Origin: Alphaproteobacteria bacterium
GTDB lineage: Bacteria; Myxococcota_A; UBA796; GCA-2862545
NCBI GenBank assembly: GCA_020632925.1
Contig: JACKER010000009.1
Span: forward strand, 186,001-250,000
Direction: 5' to 3'
DNA length: 64,000 nucleotides
This document shows positions 51,353 through 60,834 of the stretch, piece after piece; position 1 is the stretch's first letter; every line of letters begins with the position of its first letter. A program made the position numbers and the translations under genes. The notes below the pieces were generated by a model, which worked only from the letters and a program-made list of their open reading frames with translations, was not told the DNA's origin and ran no database searches.

Positions 51353-53960
51353 AGTTGTGGCCCGCGCCGACATCCACGTCGAGGGGCACGAGCAGCTCGG
51401 CGGCGGACATCATCTGCTCGCGCACCAGCGTCTTGATGGCATCCACCTCGTCCTCCGGAGCCTCCAGGAGGAGCTCGTCGTGCACCTGCAGCAGCAGGCG
51501 AGCGGCGTATCCTCCTTCCTTCAGCGCACCGTGGACGCGGATCATCGCGATCTTGATGAGATCCGCCGCCGTCCCCTGCACCACCGAGTTGACCGCCTCA
51601 CGCTCGGCGGCCATCCGCTCCTGGTAGTCCTTGCTGTAGATCTCGGGGATCAGCCGCCGCCGTCCGAAGAGGGTCTCGACGTACCCCCGCTCGCGACAGA
51701 GCTGCTTGGTGGCGGCGATCCACTCGCTGACCTGCGGGATGCGTCCGAAGTAGTCGTCCATGTACTGCTGGGCCTGCTCGCGCGAGATCGCGAGGTCACG
51801 GCCCAGGCGGAACGCGGACATGCCGTAGAGCAGGCCGAAGTTGATGGCCTTGGCCGCGGAGCGCTGCTCGTAGCTGACCTCCTCCATGGGAAGCTTCCAC
51901 ACCTCGGACGCTGTCCGCCGGTGGATGTCCTCCCCCTTGGTGAAGCTCTCGACCAGCGCGCCGCCGCCGCAACAGTGCGCGAGGACCCGCAGCTCGACCT
52001 GGCTGTAGTCGGCGCTGATCAGCGAGTGCCCCTCGGCGGCGACGAAGCCGTCGCGGATCCGCCTGCCCTCGAAGGTCCGCACGGGGATGTTCTGGAGGTT
52101 CGGGTCGGTCGACGACAGCCGTCCGGTCGCGGCCACCGCCTGGTTGAAGGTCGTGTGGATGCGCCCGTCCGCGGCCACGAAGCCGGGAAGTGTCCGGAGG
52201 TAGGTCGACTCGAGCTTCTGCAGCGAACGCCAGTCCAGGATGGCCTGCGGCAGGTCGTGCTCGTCGACGAGCTTCTCGAGCACGCCCGCGTCGGTGCTGT
52301 ACCCCGTCTTGGTGCGCTTCTGCTTCGTGAGCTTCAGCTCGTCGAACAGGATCTCGCCGACCTCCTTGGGCGACCCCACCTTGAACGGCCGCCCGAGGAT
52401 CTCGTGGCAGCGCTTCTCCGCGGCTTCGACCCGCTCCGCCACGTCGCGGAAGATCCCGTCCATGACCGTCAGATCGAGGGTGATCCCAGCCTCCTCCATG
52501 TCGGCGAGGACGGGCAGCAGCGGCATCTCGATCGTCTCGTAGACCTTGCGGGTCGACTCGTCGTCGAGCCTGCTGGCGAGCCGATCGTGGAGCAGGACCG
52601 CGAGGTGCGCGGGCTCCCCGCCGATGCGCGCGAGCTCCCCGACCATCAGCGGCTCGGCGCCGGGCTCGTACGCGATGTTGTGGCCGAGGTGGCGCTTCGC
52701 GATCTCGGCGAGCCCGTGCGTGCGCCGGTGCGCGACCAGGACGTAGTCGAGCAGCTTGATGTCGCCCGCGATGCCCGGCAGGTCGCCGCCGAGCCGCCGC
52801 AGGACACGCAGATCGCGCTTGAGGTCGAAGCCCACCTTCTGCAGCGACGGATCGGCGAGGACCTCGATCACCTTCGCGCGGGCCTCGGTGGGGTCGACGT
52901 GGACGTCGTGTCGCGGGACGAGCGGGACGTACGCGACCTCGTCACCGATCGCGAAGCCGCAGCCCAGGAGCTCACACGTCTCGACGCGATCGGACGTGGT
53001 CCGGAGCGCCACGCCGAAGCGCCCCGCCTTCCGCAGCGAGGCCAGGAGCGCGTCGAGGTCGTCGGGCTCCGTGACCACCCGGTAGTGGTCGGTGTTCACC
53101 ATGACCTTTGCCGGCAGGAGCTTGTTCGCGACCTCCATGAACTCCCAGCGGTCGAACAGCTCGCGGAGCGGCTCCTCCTGGACGCCGCGCGGGGCGAAGT
53201 CCTCGATGGCGCCCTCGAGCGGCACGTCGGTGGCGATGGTCGCGAGCACCTTGGACAGGCGCGCGTTCTCGGCGTGCTCGACGAGCATCTCGCCGCGCTT
53301 GCCCTTGATCTTGCCCTCGGCCGCGGCCGAGAGCACGCCCTCGAGGTCACCGAAGTCCTCGAGCAGCTTGGCCGCCGTCTTCAGGCCGACGCCGGGCACG
53401 CCCGGGATGTTGTCCGAGCTGTCGCCCGACAGCGCCAGCGCGTCGATGACCTGCTCCGGCGGCACCCCGAGCTTCTCGACCACGTCGGGGGCGCGCAGGA
53501 TCTGGCCCTTGGCGTCGTCGACCAGGAAGATGTGGTCGTTCACGAGCTGACCGAAGTCCTTGTCGCCGGTCACGATGTAGACGTCGACGTCCTCGGAGGC
53601 GTACTTCAGCGCGAGCGTGCCCAGCACGTCGTCCGCCTCGTACCCCTCGGCCTGGTTCACCGCGTAGCCGAATCCCTCGACCAGCGGCTTCAGGAAGGGC
53701 CACTGGCGCTTCATGTCCTCGGGCATCTCGCGCCGATGGCCCTTGTACTCGCTGTACACCGTGTTCCGGAACGACTTGCCCGTGTCGAAGCTGACGACAC
53801 ACCAGTCCGGCCGGTAGGTCCGCATCATCTTCTGGAAGAGCAGCGTGAACCCGTACAGCACGCGGGTCGGGAACCCGTCGGAGGCGTGCTGCGGAGGCAG
53901 CGCGTACTGGACGCGGAAGGCGTGGTTGCTGCCGTCGACGAGGAACAGCTTCTTGGGCAC
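51330..53960 (-). CDS. polA: DNA polymerase I
   Basis: An 876-residue DNA polymerase I for gap repair and Okazaki fragment processing. The N-terminal flap nuclease (about 1-290) has KKLFLVDGSNHAFRVQYALP, EADDVLGTLA, TGDKDFGQLV and GDSSDNIPGVPGVGLKTA. The polymerase domain keeps motif A (ISADYSQVELRVLAH), motif B (RSAAKAINFGLLYGMSAFRL) and motif C (LLQVHDELL). In the proofreading region the usual DTE is replaced by ALRTTSD, so 3'-5' exonuclease activity is probably lost, as in Bacillus or Taq. GTG 53960 follows a GGGGGGAG site. Confidence 0.96.
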   Translation of the reverse strand: MPKKLFLVDGSNHAFRVQYALPPQHASDGFPTRVLYGFTLLFQKMMRTYRPDWCVVSFDTGKSFRNTVYSEYKGHRREMPEDMKRQWPFLKPLVEGFGYAVNQAEGYEADDVLGTLALKYASEDVDVYIVTGDKDFGQLVNDHIFLVDDAKGQILRAPDVVEKLGVPPEQVIDALALSGDSSDNIPGVPGVGLKTAAKLLEDFGDLEGVLSAAAEGKIKGKRGEMLVEHAENARLSKVLATIATDVPLEGAIEDFAPRGVQEEPLRELFDRWEFMEVANKLLPAKVMVNTDHYRVVTEPDDLDALLASLRKAGRFGVALRTTSDRVETCELLGCGFAIGDEVAYVPLVPRHDVHVDPTEARAKVIEVLADPSLQKVGFDLKRDLRVLRRLGGDLPGIAGDIKLLDYVLVAHRRTHGLAEIAKRHLGHNIAYEPGAEPLMVGELARIGGEPAHLAVLLHDRLASRLDDESTRKVYETIEMPLLPVLADMEEAGITLDLTVMDGIFRDVAERVEAAEKRCHEILGRPFKVGSPKEVGEILFDELKLTKQKRTKTGYSTDAGVLEKLVDEHDLPQAILDWRSLQKLESTYLRTLPGFVAADGRIHTTFNQAVAATGRLSSTDPNLQNIPVRTFEGRRIRDGFVAAEGHSLISADYSQVELRVLAHCCGGGALVESFTKGEDIHRRTASEVWKLPMEEVSYEQRSAAKAINFGLLYGMSAFRLGRDLAISREQAQQYMDDYFGRIPQVSEWIAATKQLCRERGYVETLFGRRRLIPEIYSKDYQERMAAEREAVNSVVQGTAADLIKIAMIRVHGALKEGGYAARLLLQVHDELLLEAPEDEVDAIKTLVREQMMSAAELLVPLDVDVGAGHNWNQAKGE

Positions 53961-54036
53961 CGGCTCCCCCCTCGGGTGGGACGCGAGCCTAACAGGGTGT
54001 CGTTGACGCGGGGCTCTGCTGCGACACTCGTGGAGC

Positions 54037-57000
54037 ATGAGCCTGCTGCTGCTCGCCACCACCGCCTTCGCGATGCCCCTGCGCGCGCTGTCCTGGTCCG
54101 TGGAGGCGACGGGGCCGCTCGCGACGATCGAGCTGCGCGCCACCTTCCACGCGGACGCGAACGGTCCGGTGGACGCGATCTGGATGTTCCCCGTCGGGCC
54201 GGACGCGGTGGTCGACGACCTGCGGATGGTGATCGGGGATCGCGTGATCGAGAGCCGGATCGCGACCCGCGAGCAGGCCCGCGAGGTCTTCGAGGAGGCC
54301 CGGACACTGGGACTGTCCGCCGCGCTCACCGAGCAGCAGCGGCCGAACCTGTTCACCCAGGAGGTCGCGAACATCCCGCCGGGCGCGGACATCGAGGTCC
54401 AGCTGCGGCTCGTGCAGCCGCTCGCGCGGGTCGACGGCGCCTGGGAGCTCGTCGTGCCGCTGGTCGTGGCGCCCCGCTTCGTGTCCGACGACCAGGATCC
54501 GAGCTTCGTCGCGGACCAGATGGAGGCCGGCGGCCCGACGGGGATCCCGACCGACGTGGACCTCACCGTCCACGCCGGCCTGCCGCTGCTGGACGTGTGG
54601 TCCGACACCCACGACCTGCACCCCACGGTGACGCTCTCGGACGCGACGGCCTCGCTGCGCGGCCTCTCCCCGACGCGCGACCTCGTCGTGCGCTGGCGGA
54701 CCGCGGACCGTGAGCCCGCGATGGTGGTGCTCGCGTCCGGCGACACCGCGATGCTGCTCGTCGAACCTCCGAGGGACACGCCGCCCGAGGAGCGAGCGCC
54801 GCGCGAGGTGATCTGGGTCGTCGACACCTCGGGCTCGATGCGCGGGCGCAAGCTCGAGCTCGCCAGGGAGCTCGTGAAGCGGGCGATCGTGGACGCGGGA
54901 CCGGACGACGCGTTCGACCTGGTGACCTTCGCGAGCGGGGTCCATGCGCTGTGGGATCGCCCTCGCTCGCTCGGGGGCGGTGGGCGGCAGCAGGCGCTGC
55001 GGGCGGTCGACGAGCTCGACGCCGTGGGCACCACCCAGCTCTGGTCGGCGCTGGACCAGGCACTCTCGCTGCCCCGCGATCCGCGTCGGCGCAGGGTCGT
55101 GGTGTTCCTCACGGACGGTCAGGTCACGAACGAGCCGGCGGTCCTGGCGCGGGTGGCGGCGGCGCCGGACACCACCGTGTCGACGATCGGCTTCGGGGCG
55201 GCCCCCAACCGGTACGTCCTCGACGAGATGGCGCGCCTCGGCGGCGGGACCGCGAGCTACGCGACGCTGGCGGATCGGGAGACCGAGCTACCGCGGCTGA
55301 TCGAGGCGACGGACCGGGCGGTGATCGGCGAGCTCGCGATCGACTGGCGGTCGTGCGCGGCCAGCGGCCTGGCGCCGGCGCGGATCCCCGACCTGCTCCC
55401 GGAGCGCGCGGTGCGGGTGCTGGCACACGTGGACGAGGCGTGCGCCGGCAACGTGGTGGTGACGGCGCGGACCGCCGACGGGGTGCGTCGTTGGTACGTC
55501 CCGGTGATCCACACCGCGGATCCGCGGGCGATGGCGTCGACCTGGGCCCGCGAGTGGGTGGGCGACCTCGAGCGTCGGGCCATGCGTGGCGACACGAAGG
55601 ACTTCTCGGCCGCGATCGAGCGGATCGGTCTTCAGTACGGGATCGTCACGTCGCGCACCAGCCGGGTGGCGGTGGACGACGAGCAGCTGCTCTGGCGGGA
55701 GGTGAGCGGCACGGAGCGGTTGCCCTCGTCCAGCGGCCGCGTCGTCTCCAAGGAGTTCCTGTCCAACGTCCCCAGCGGTCGGAGCTACCAGTCCGCGGTG
55801 CAGCTGGCGTCCGGCGTGACCGCCGGTGGGGGCGGCAACCCGAACATCGGAGGCGGCGCCTACAACGAGAACACCTACATGCTGGACGGGGCGAACATCA
55901 CCGATCCCGTCGCCGGCACGTTCTCCCTCAACTTCAACTACGACGCCCTGATCGACCGCGACCCGTACCCCCACGTGACCATCGCCACGGGGGAGAGCCT
56001 CGGACGGGCACCGCTTCCCACCCGATATGGGCTCAACAACCTGGATTTCGAGGTCGCCACCTCGCTGCTCGGCGGACGCGATCAACGAACCCCCTCGGGC
56101 CACCTCGATCTGGCCGGCCCGCTCATCCGAGACAAAGCCTGGTTTCACCTGGACTCCCATGGCGCGGACGCTTGGTTCGCTGGGAGGCGGATGTTCGGTT
56201 TGTCCGGTGGCGGGACGTTCACCGCCCAACCCTCCCCCGAACATCGCTTCCAGCTGAGCGGCGACGTGGACGCGGCGCGGATCGAGGACATCGACGCGGG
56301 CTCGTCGGCCGCCCTCGCCCGGTGGCAGTGGTTCCGGACCCCGGACGTCAACACCGACCTGCGCATCCACCTCGATCAACAGAGCCTGGACGAGTCGACC
56401 CGATCGCGGATCGGAGGCACGGCGGACCTGACGGTGTACTCCCAGGCGACGCACGACCTCGGCGCAGGCTTGCTGGCCAGCTCGACCTCCTGGTCCGAGC
56501 ACGACGGGCTGGGGCTCGTCGGCGGCTTCCTCGACGACGTCTGGGCGCTCCCCTGGTTCGAGCTGGACTGGGGATCGGGCCTGGTGGTGCCCGTGAGCGG
56601 GGGGAAGGCGGTGGCCACGCCGCGCGCGGTCCTCGCGTCGAGCATGAGCGACGAGGCGCGCCTCGAGCTCGGTGTCCAGCGGCTCGCCGACACGATCACC
56701 CCTCCCCCGCCCGAGCTGGGGCGCATCCCCGTCTCCGACCACGTCGGCATCGTCGGCTCGCTGGAGCTCGTGGAGGATCTCGCCATCGACGTGGGCGCGA
56801 CCGGTGTCCGCGAGCGCCTGGCCTTCACCCTGCCCGCGAGTGCGCTGCCGGTCCCCGAGGTGGTGCCCGAGGTCGAGCGGGAGCGGGCGGAGGTGCGGGT
56901 GGGCCTCCGCAAGATCGACGCGCACCGCTGGTCGATGAGCGCGTCCTGGCGCTGGTCGGTGGTGGAAGCACCCGACCCGGCCCTCTTGTACGATCCACTC

Positions 57001-57333
57001 GCCCCCTTCGTCCCCGGGTACCTGGACGCGTACCGGGCACACCTCGTCCAGGGTGAGGTCGCCTGGGCGCTCCCCTTCGATCCGTGGACCACCCACGTGT
57101 CGTTCTCCACGAGCTGGGGAAGCCGGATCGACGATCAGCTCGCCGCGGCCACCAGCGTGTGGTTCGGGCTCGCCCAACGGTTGGACCTCCGGAAGGGCGG
57201 GCTCGACCTCACCCTGCGGCTCGGCCACGTGGACGACCCCTCGGCGGTGCCGCTGCGGCTGATCGCCGTCGACCCGACGACGCCGACCGTCGCCCCCTTC
57301 CGCCTGGAAGGTGGGCTCACGTATCGCTTCTGA
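54037..57333 (+). CDS. VIT-VWA protein fused to a TonB-receptor/Oar-like outer-membrane barrel
   Basis: A 1098-residue exported protein. After a signal peptide (MSLLLLATTAFA) comes a VIT-like domain (about 15-140), a VWA domain with MIDAS VVDTSGSMRGRK near 262-273, a linker, then a receptor-plug-like stretch from about 567: EFLSNVPSGRSYQSAVQLAS, GNPNIGGGAYNENTYMLDG. From about 640 to the end are beta-strands closing in GGLTYRF, the C-terminal Phe typical of outer-membrane barrels. VIT-VWA modules bind proteins or matrix; plug-barrels move substrates or proteins through the outer membrane. As drawn, the VIT/VWA part would sit in the periplasm. Export through the barrel is a guess. Confidence 0.8.
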   Translation: MSLLLLATTAFAMPLRALSWSVEATGPLATIELRATFHADANGPVDAIWMFPVGPDAVVDDLRMVIGDRVIESRIATREQAREVFEEARTLGLSAALTEQQRPNLFTQEVANIPPGADIEVQLRLVQPLARVDGAWELVVPLVVAPRFVSDDQDPSFVADQMEAGGPTGIPTDVDLTVHAGLPLLDVWSDTHDLHPTVTLSDATASLRGLSPTRDLVVRWRTADREPAMVVLASGDTAMLLVEPPRDTPPEERAPREVIWVVDTSGSMRGRKLELARELVKRAIVDAGPDDAFDLVTFASGVHALWDRPRSLGGGGRQQALRAVDELDAVGTTQLWSALDQALSLPRDPRRRRVVVFLTDGQVTNEPAVLARVAAAPDTTVSTIGFGAAPNRYVLDEMARLGGGTASYATLADRETELPRLIEATDRAVIGELAIDWRSCAASGLAPARIPDLLPERAVRVLAHVDEACAGNVVVTARTADGVRRWYVPVIHTADPRAMASTWAREWVGDLERRAMRGDTKDFSAAIERIGLQYGIVTSRTSRVAVDDEQLLWREVSGTERLPSSSGRVVSKEFLSNVPSGRSYQSAVQLASGVTAGGGGNPNIGGGAYNENTYMLDGANITDPVAGTFSLNFNYDALIDRDPYPHVTIATGESLGRAPLPTRYGLNNLDFEVATSLLGGRDQRTPSGHLDLAGPLIRDKAWFHLDSHGADAWFAGRRMFGLSGGGTFTAQPSPEHRFQLSGDVDAARIEDIDAGSSAALARWQWFRTPDVNTDLRIHLDQQSLDESTRSRIGGTADLTVYSQATHDLGAGLLASSTSWSEHDGLGLVGGFLDDVWALPWFELDWGSGLVVPVSGGKAVATPRAVLASSMSDEARLELGVQRLADTITPPPPELGRIPVSDHVGIVGSLELVEDLAIDVGATGVRERLAFTLPASALPVPEVVPEVERERAEVRVGLRKIDAHRWSMSASWRWSVVEAPDPALLYDPLAPFVPGYLDAYRAHLVQGEVAWALPFDPWTTHVSFSTSWGSRIDDQLAAATSVWFGLAQRLDLRKGGLDLTLRLGHVDDPSAVPLRLIAVDPTTPTVAPFRLEGGLTYRF

Positions 57334-57808
57334 GCACCACCACCGCGAGCATCTCGATCAGGCCGGCGCGCGCCTTCTCCCGCAGGGCGGGCTTGCCGAG
57401 GTTCCGCGCGAGCTGCCGCAGCCGCTGGACCTCGAGGTCCGGGTGCTGCTCGAGGAGCTCCGTCACGGCTGACCCGTCGTCGCGCAGGCGCTTCAGCCAG
57501 GCGGCGATCTGCGGGTGGACGCTGGCGCGCGGCGCGTCGAGGAAGGCCTCGAGCACCTCGATCTCCTCGTCCGCCATCAGGCTCACGAGCATGTCGACGC
57601 GGCGGACCGAGCGGTTGCGCGCGCGGTAGCTCGTCGCGTTGCGCGCCACCACGAGCTCCTCCCGCACGACCTCGGGGACCGACGGGTGGACGAGGTCCAC
57701 CTCGGACAGCTCCAGCAGACGCGCCGCCCAGCGCTGGTTGTTCTCGGTGAACTCCCGGCGGTCGCGCGACCGACCACCGAGGCCGTCGTCGTGGTCCTCG
57801 TCCTGCAT
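57317..57808 (-). CDS. DarP/YjgA-like ribosome-associated protein (DUF615)
   Basis: A 163-residue helical protein resembling YjgA/DarP, which binds 50S ribosomal subunits and helps late assembly in E. coli (family knowledge). Matching points are FTENNQRWAARLLELSEVDL, PEVVREELVVARNATSYRAR and the helical C-terminus (RLRQLARNLGKPALREKARA). Length is near that of the family. The 3' end overlaps the VIT-VWA gene on the other strand by 17 bases. It diverges from the acyl-CoA dehydrogenase gene. Confidence 0.72.
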   Translation of the reverse strand: MQDEDHDDGLGGRSRDRREFTENNQRWAARLLELSEVDLVHPSVPEVVREELVVARNATSYRARNRSVRRVDMLVSLMADEEIEVLEAFLDAPRASVHPQIAAWLKRLRDDGSAVTELLEQHPDLEVQRLRQLARNLGKPALREKARAGLIEMLAVVVLRSDT

Positions 57809-57864
57809 CCCCCAGCCCTAACCGGGCCCGTGTTAGAAGCCCCCTCCCGAGCCCCGGAGTGCAG

Positions 57865-59010
57865 ATGAACGCGGATCTGTTCGACCCCACCGACGACCAC
57901 CGCAGCCTGCGCGAGCTCGTCGCCGACTTCACCCGCAACGAGGTCGAGCCGCAGGCCGCGAAGCACGACGAGCTCGGCGTCCTCAACGTGGAGCTGTTCC
58001 GCAAGATCGGCGAGCTCGGGCTCCTCGGCGTGACCGTGCCCGCCGACGACGGTGGCGCCGGCATGGACGCGGTCGCGGCCGTGATCGTCCACCACGAGCT
58101 GTCGAAGTCCGACCCCGGCTTCTGCCTGGCGTACCTCGCGCACGCCATGCTGTTCGTGAACAACTTCTACCACTGCAGCAACGAGGAGCAGCGCGCCCGC
58201 GTGATGCCGAAGGTGCTCAGCGGCGAGTGGGTCGCGGGCATGGGGATGACCGAGCCCGGTGCCGGCACCGACGTGCTCGGGATGACGACCACCGCGGTCA
58301 AGGACGGCGACCACTACGTGATGAACGGCACCAAGACGTACATCACGAACGGCTGCGAGGGCTTCTGCTTCCTGGTGTACGCGAAGGTGGAAGGCCGGGT
58401 GACGAGCTTCCTCGTCGATCGGGACTGCCCGGGCTTCTCGACGAGCCAGCACATCGACAAGCTCGGCATGCGCGGCTCGACGATGTCGGAGCTGATCTTC
58501 GACGACTGCAGGGTGCCGGCGGCCAACCTGCTGGGCGACGAGGGACAGGGCATCACGCACATGATGCGCAACCTCGAGCTCGAGCGGCTCACGCTGGCCG
58601 CCATGAGCGTCGGCATCGCGGACCGCTGCGTCGACATCATGGTGAGGCACGCCCAGGAGCGGAAGACGTTCGGCAAGCCGCTCCTCGAGTACGGGCAGAT
58701 CCAGCGGTACATCGCCGACAGCTACGCGGCGACCGAGGCTGCGAAGTCGCTGGTGTACAACGTGGCCCGCAGCGTGGGTCCGGAGCACCGCAACCGCATC
58801 GGCACCGACGCCGCCAAGCTCTTCGCCGCGCCCGTGGGCAAGCAGGTGGCCGACGCCGCGATGCAGGTCATGGGCGGCGCCGGCTACTGCCGGGAGTACC
58901 CGGTGGAGCGCCTGTGGCGTGACGCGAAGCTCCTCGAGATCGGCGGCGGCACGCTCGAGGCGCACCAGAAGAACCTCGCCCGCGATCTCGCCCGCGCCCG
59001 CCCGCTGTGA
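57865..59010 (+). CDS. acyl-CoA dehydrogenase, isovaleryl-type
   Basis: A 381-residue FAD acyl-CoA dehydrogenase. FAD/electron-transfer motifs are GMGMTEPGAGTDVLGM and TYITNGCEGF, and RKTFGKPLLEYGQIQRYIAD is typical. At the usual catalytic site the tail reads EIGGGTLEAHQ, with Gly where most family members have Glu. As in isovaleryl-CoA dehydrogenase, the base is probably the Glu in LELERLTLA instead. ATG 57865 is chosen because GGAG stands five bases before it; GTG 57859 is also open. It overlaps hemD by GTGA. A role in leucine degradation would fit the branched-chain E1 gene elsewhere in this window. Confidence 0.9.
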   Translation: MNADLFDPTDDHRSLRELVADFTRNEVEPQAAKHDELGVLNVELFRKIGELGLLGVTVPADDGGAGMDAVAAVIVHHELSKSDPGFCLAYLAHAMLFVNNFYHCSNEEQRARVMPKVLSGEWVAGMGMTEPGAGTDVLGMTTTAVKDGDHYVMNGTKTYITNGCEGFCFLVYAKVEGRVTSFLVDRDCPGFSTSQHIDKLGMRGSTMSELIFDDCRVPAANLLGDEGQGITHMMRNLELERLTLAAMSVGIADRCVDIMVRHAQERKTFGKPLLEYGQIQRYIADSYAATEAAKSLVYNVARSVGPEHRNRIGTDAAKLFAAPVGKQVADAAMQVMGGAGYCREYPVERLWRDAKLLEIGGGTLEAHQKNLARDLARARPL

Positions 59011-59735
59011 CCCCGCCCCGGGTCCTCGTCACGCGGGCCCTGCCCGACGCTCCCCCGCTGGCGCGCGCGCTGATCGACGGTGGTCTGCAGCCGGTGCTGG
59101 TGCCCATGCTCGAGCGGCGCTTCTGCCCGGAGGCGGTGGCCGACGTCGCGCGGGCACACCCGAAGGTGGACGTGGTGTTCGTCACCAGCCCCGCCGCTGC
59201 GGAGGCGCTGGCCATCGGCGCACCGTCCGCCTGGCGCGACGCGACCTGGGCCGCGGTGGGCCCCACGACGGAGCGGCGGTTGCGGATGCTGGGGTACGCG
59301 GTGGCGGTCGTCCCTGCCAAGGCGACAGCGCTGGACCTCGTGGCGGCGCTCGGTGACCTCTCGGGCCAGGTGGTGGCGTGGCCGCGCGGGGACCTCGCGT
59401 CCGAGAGCACCGGCGCGGGCCTCCTCGGCAGCGGCGCGACCGTGGTGGACGTGGTGGCCTACGAGAACGTCGCGCCGCACGGCATCGTGGCGCGGCTCGC
59501 GGGCGCTCTGCCCGTCGCGGCGACCACGCTGATGTCGGGGTCGGCGGCCGAGCGCCTGGTGGCGGCCCTCGATCCCGAACGCGTGGCGGAGATCGGGAAG
59601 GTCGTGTGCATCGGTCCGTCGACCGCGGAGGTGGCGCGGAAGCTCGGGCTTCCGGTCGACGCGGTCGCGAGCCCGCACACCATGCCCGGCGTCGTCGAGG
59701 CGACCCGGCGACTCCTGTTCAGACCACCGTCGTAG
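59007..59735 (+). CDS. hemD: uroporphyrinogen-III synthase
   Basis: A 242-residue protein with the two-lobed HemD fold, which closes the linear tetrapyrrole to uroporphyrinogen III. PPRVLVTRALPDAPPLARAL at the start, VVFVTSPAAAEAL, WAAVGPTTERRLRMLGY, ALPVAATTLMSGSAAERLVA and VVCIGPSTAEVARKLGLPVD are the typical blocks of this weakly conserved family. GTG overlaps the dehydrogenase stop. The 3' end overlaps the Tat protein gene on the opposite strand by 17 bases. Confidence 0.88.
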   Translation: MTPPRVLVTRALPDAPPLARALIDGGLQPVLVPMLERRFCPEAVADVARAHPKVDVVFVTSPAAAEALAIGAPSAWRDATWAAVGPTTERRLRMLGYAVAVVPAKATALDLVAALGDLSGQVVAWPRGDLASESTGAGLLGSGATVVDVVAYENVAPHGIVARLAGALPVAATTLMSGSAAERLVAALDPERVAEIGKVVCIGPSTAEVARKLGLPVDAVASPHTMPGVVEATRRLLFRPPS

Positions 59736-60276
59736 CGCCCAGGGCGAGATCGTCGACGTGCACCGTGACCTCGTCCGCGCTGGTGACGATGGAGACGTCC
59801 AGCGTGAAGGGTGGGCGGGCGCCCTGGGGCACGGTGAACCGGTAGGGCCCCATCACCAGGGACGCCTTCGGCTTGACCGCCTCGAACCTGGGGAGCGGAC
59901 CCATTCGCGACATCATCTCGCGGCGGTCGACGTCGCTCAGCACGTGCTGGAGGTAGACCGACTGCCCGTCCACCTCGGCGAGGATGCGCACGTCGCCCGC
60001 GGAGCGCGAGCCCACCTTCGACATCACGTCGATCCGCTCGTCCGAGACGTTGGTGAGGTGCAGCGAGACCTCGATCACACCTCGCTCCACCGAGGACTGG
60101 ACCTTGACCTCGAACGCCCGCGGCGCGGCGCTCGGGTCCGCCTGCGCAAGCACCTGCTGCTGCGCCTCCTCCACCTCGGGGATGGCGTCGTGGGACCGCT
60201 TGCCGGCGTGCGCGACGCGGGGCGACATCGCGGCGACCAGGGACGCGAAGGTGAACGAGCGACGCGACAGGGTCAT
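59719..60276 (-). CDS. Tat-exported protein of unknown function
   Basis: A 185-residue protein with a twin-arginine-like signal (MTLSRRSFTFASLVAAMSPR) and Ala cleavage (VAHAG). The mature part has a short acidic helix (IPEVEEAQQQVLAQADPSAA) and a beta-sandwich-like region (LHLTNVSDERIDVMSKVGSR, KASLVMGPYRFTVPQGARPP). No family is recognised. ATG 60276 has GGAGG four bases upstream. Tat export usually implies folding before transport. Confidence 0.7.
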   Translation of the reverse strand: MTLSRRSFTFASLVAAMSPRVAHAGKRSHDAIPEVEEAQQQVLAQADPSAAPRAFEVKVQSSVERGVIEVSLHLTNVSDERIDVMSKVGSRSAGDVRILAEVDGQSVYLQHVLSDVDRREMMSRMGPLPRFEAVKPKASLVMGPYRFTVPQGARPPFTLDVSIVTSADEVTVHVDDLALGATTVV

Positions 60277-60351
60277 GCATCCTCCTCGGTGATCCAACCG
60301 TACACGTGCGGGCGGGTCGGTTCCGTCTCCCTTCCGTAAACGTCCGTCGGC

Positions 60352-60834
60352 TCAGCTTCTTTCACGCCGCGCGCGAACGAGGCCGTCGACCAGCGCGCCG
60401 AGGCGGTCGGCGAAGGCGGTCGGGGGCCGGTGCGGAGCGCGCTCCTCGGTCCACCGGGCCAGCAGCGCCGCGAGATCCTCGGGCTCGGCCACGACCGCCT
60501 CCCCTGGCGCGATCGAGGCCGCGAACTCGACCTGGTGGTCGTCGACGTGCTCGCCGAACCGCGCCCGCCGCGGCACGACGACGGGCACCCGGCCGAGCGC
60601 CCGCGCCTGCAGGAAGCTCGAGGTCCCACCGTGGAGGACGACGACCCGCGCCTCCTCCATCCAGCGCTCGAGCCGCTGGGGGTCGACCTGATCGACCACG
60701 GTGCACCCGACCGGCGACACCGTCGAACACCCGCGCTGCACCACGACCTCCTCCCCCTGCCCCGCGAGCGCGGCGGCAGCGGCGACCAGGCGGTCGAAGG
60801 GCTGGTGGTGCGTGCCGACGGAGACGAGGATCAT
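60352..60834 (-). CDS. Alg13-like glycosyltransferase subunit (GT28 C-terminal)
   Basis: A 160-residue protein equal to the C-terminal, nucleotide-sugar-binding half of a GT-B enzyme: MILVSVGTHHQPFDRLVAAA, VVLHGGTSSFLQARALGRVP and VVPRRARFGEHVDDHQVEFA. The start overlaps the stop of the Alg14-like gene (ATGA). In eukaryotic Alg13/Alg14 and bacterial exopolysaccharide pairs (EpsE/EpsF, PssD/PssE) both halves form one transferase, so these two should work as a pair, adding a sugar to a lipid-linked chain at the inner membrane. Confidence 0.85.
   Translation of the reverse strand: MILVSVGTHHQPFDRLVAAAAALAGQGEEVVVQRGCSTVSPVGCTVVDQVDPQRLERWMEEARVVVLHGGTSSFLQARALGRVPVVVPRRARFGEHVDDHQVEFAASIAPGEAVVAEPEDLAALLARWTEERAPHRPPTAFADRLGALVDGLVRARRERS

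Noticed and set aside
51195..54713. A + strand frame of about 1170 residues opposite polA
   Set aside because: The polA motifs on the minus strand are unmistakable.
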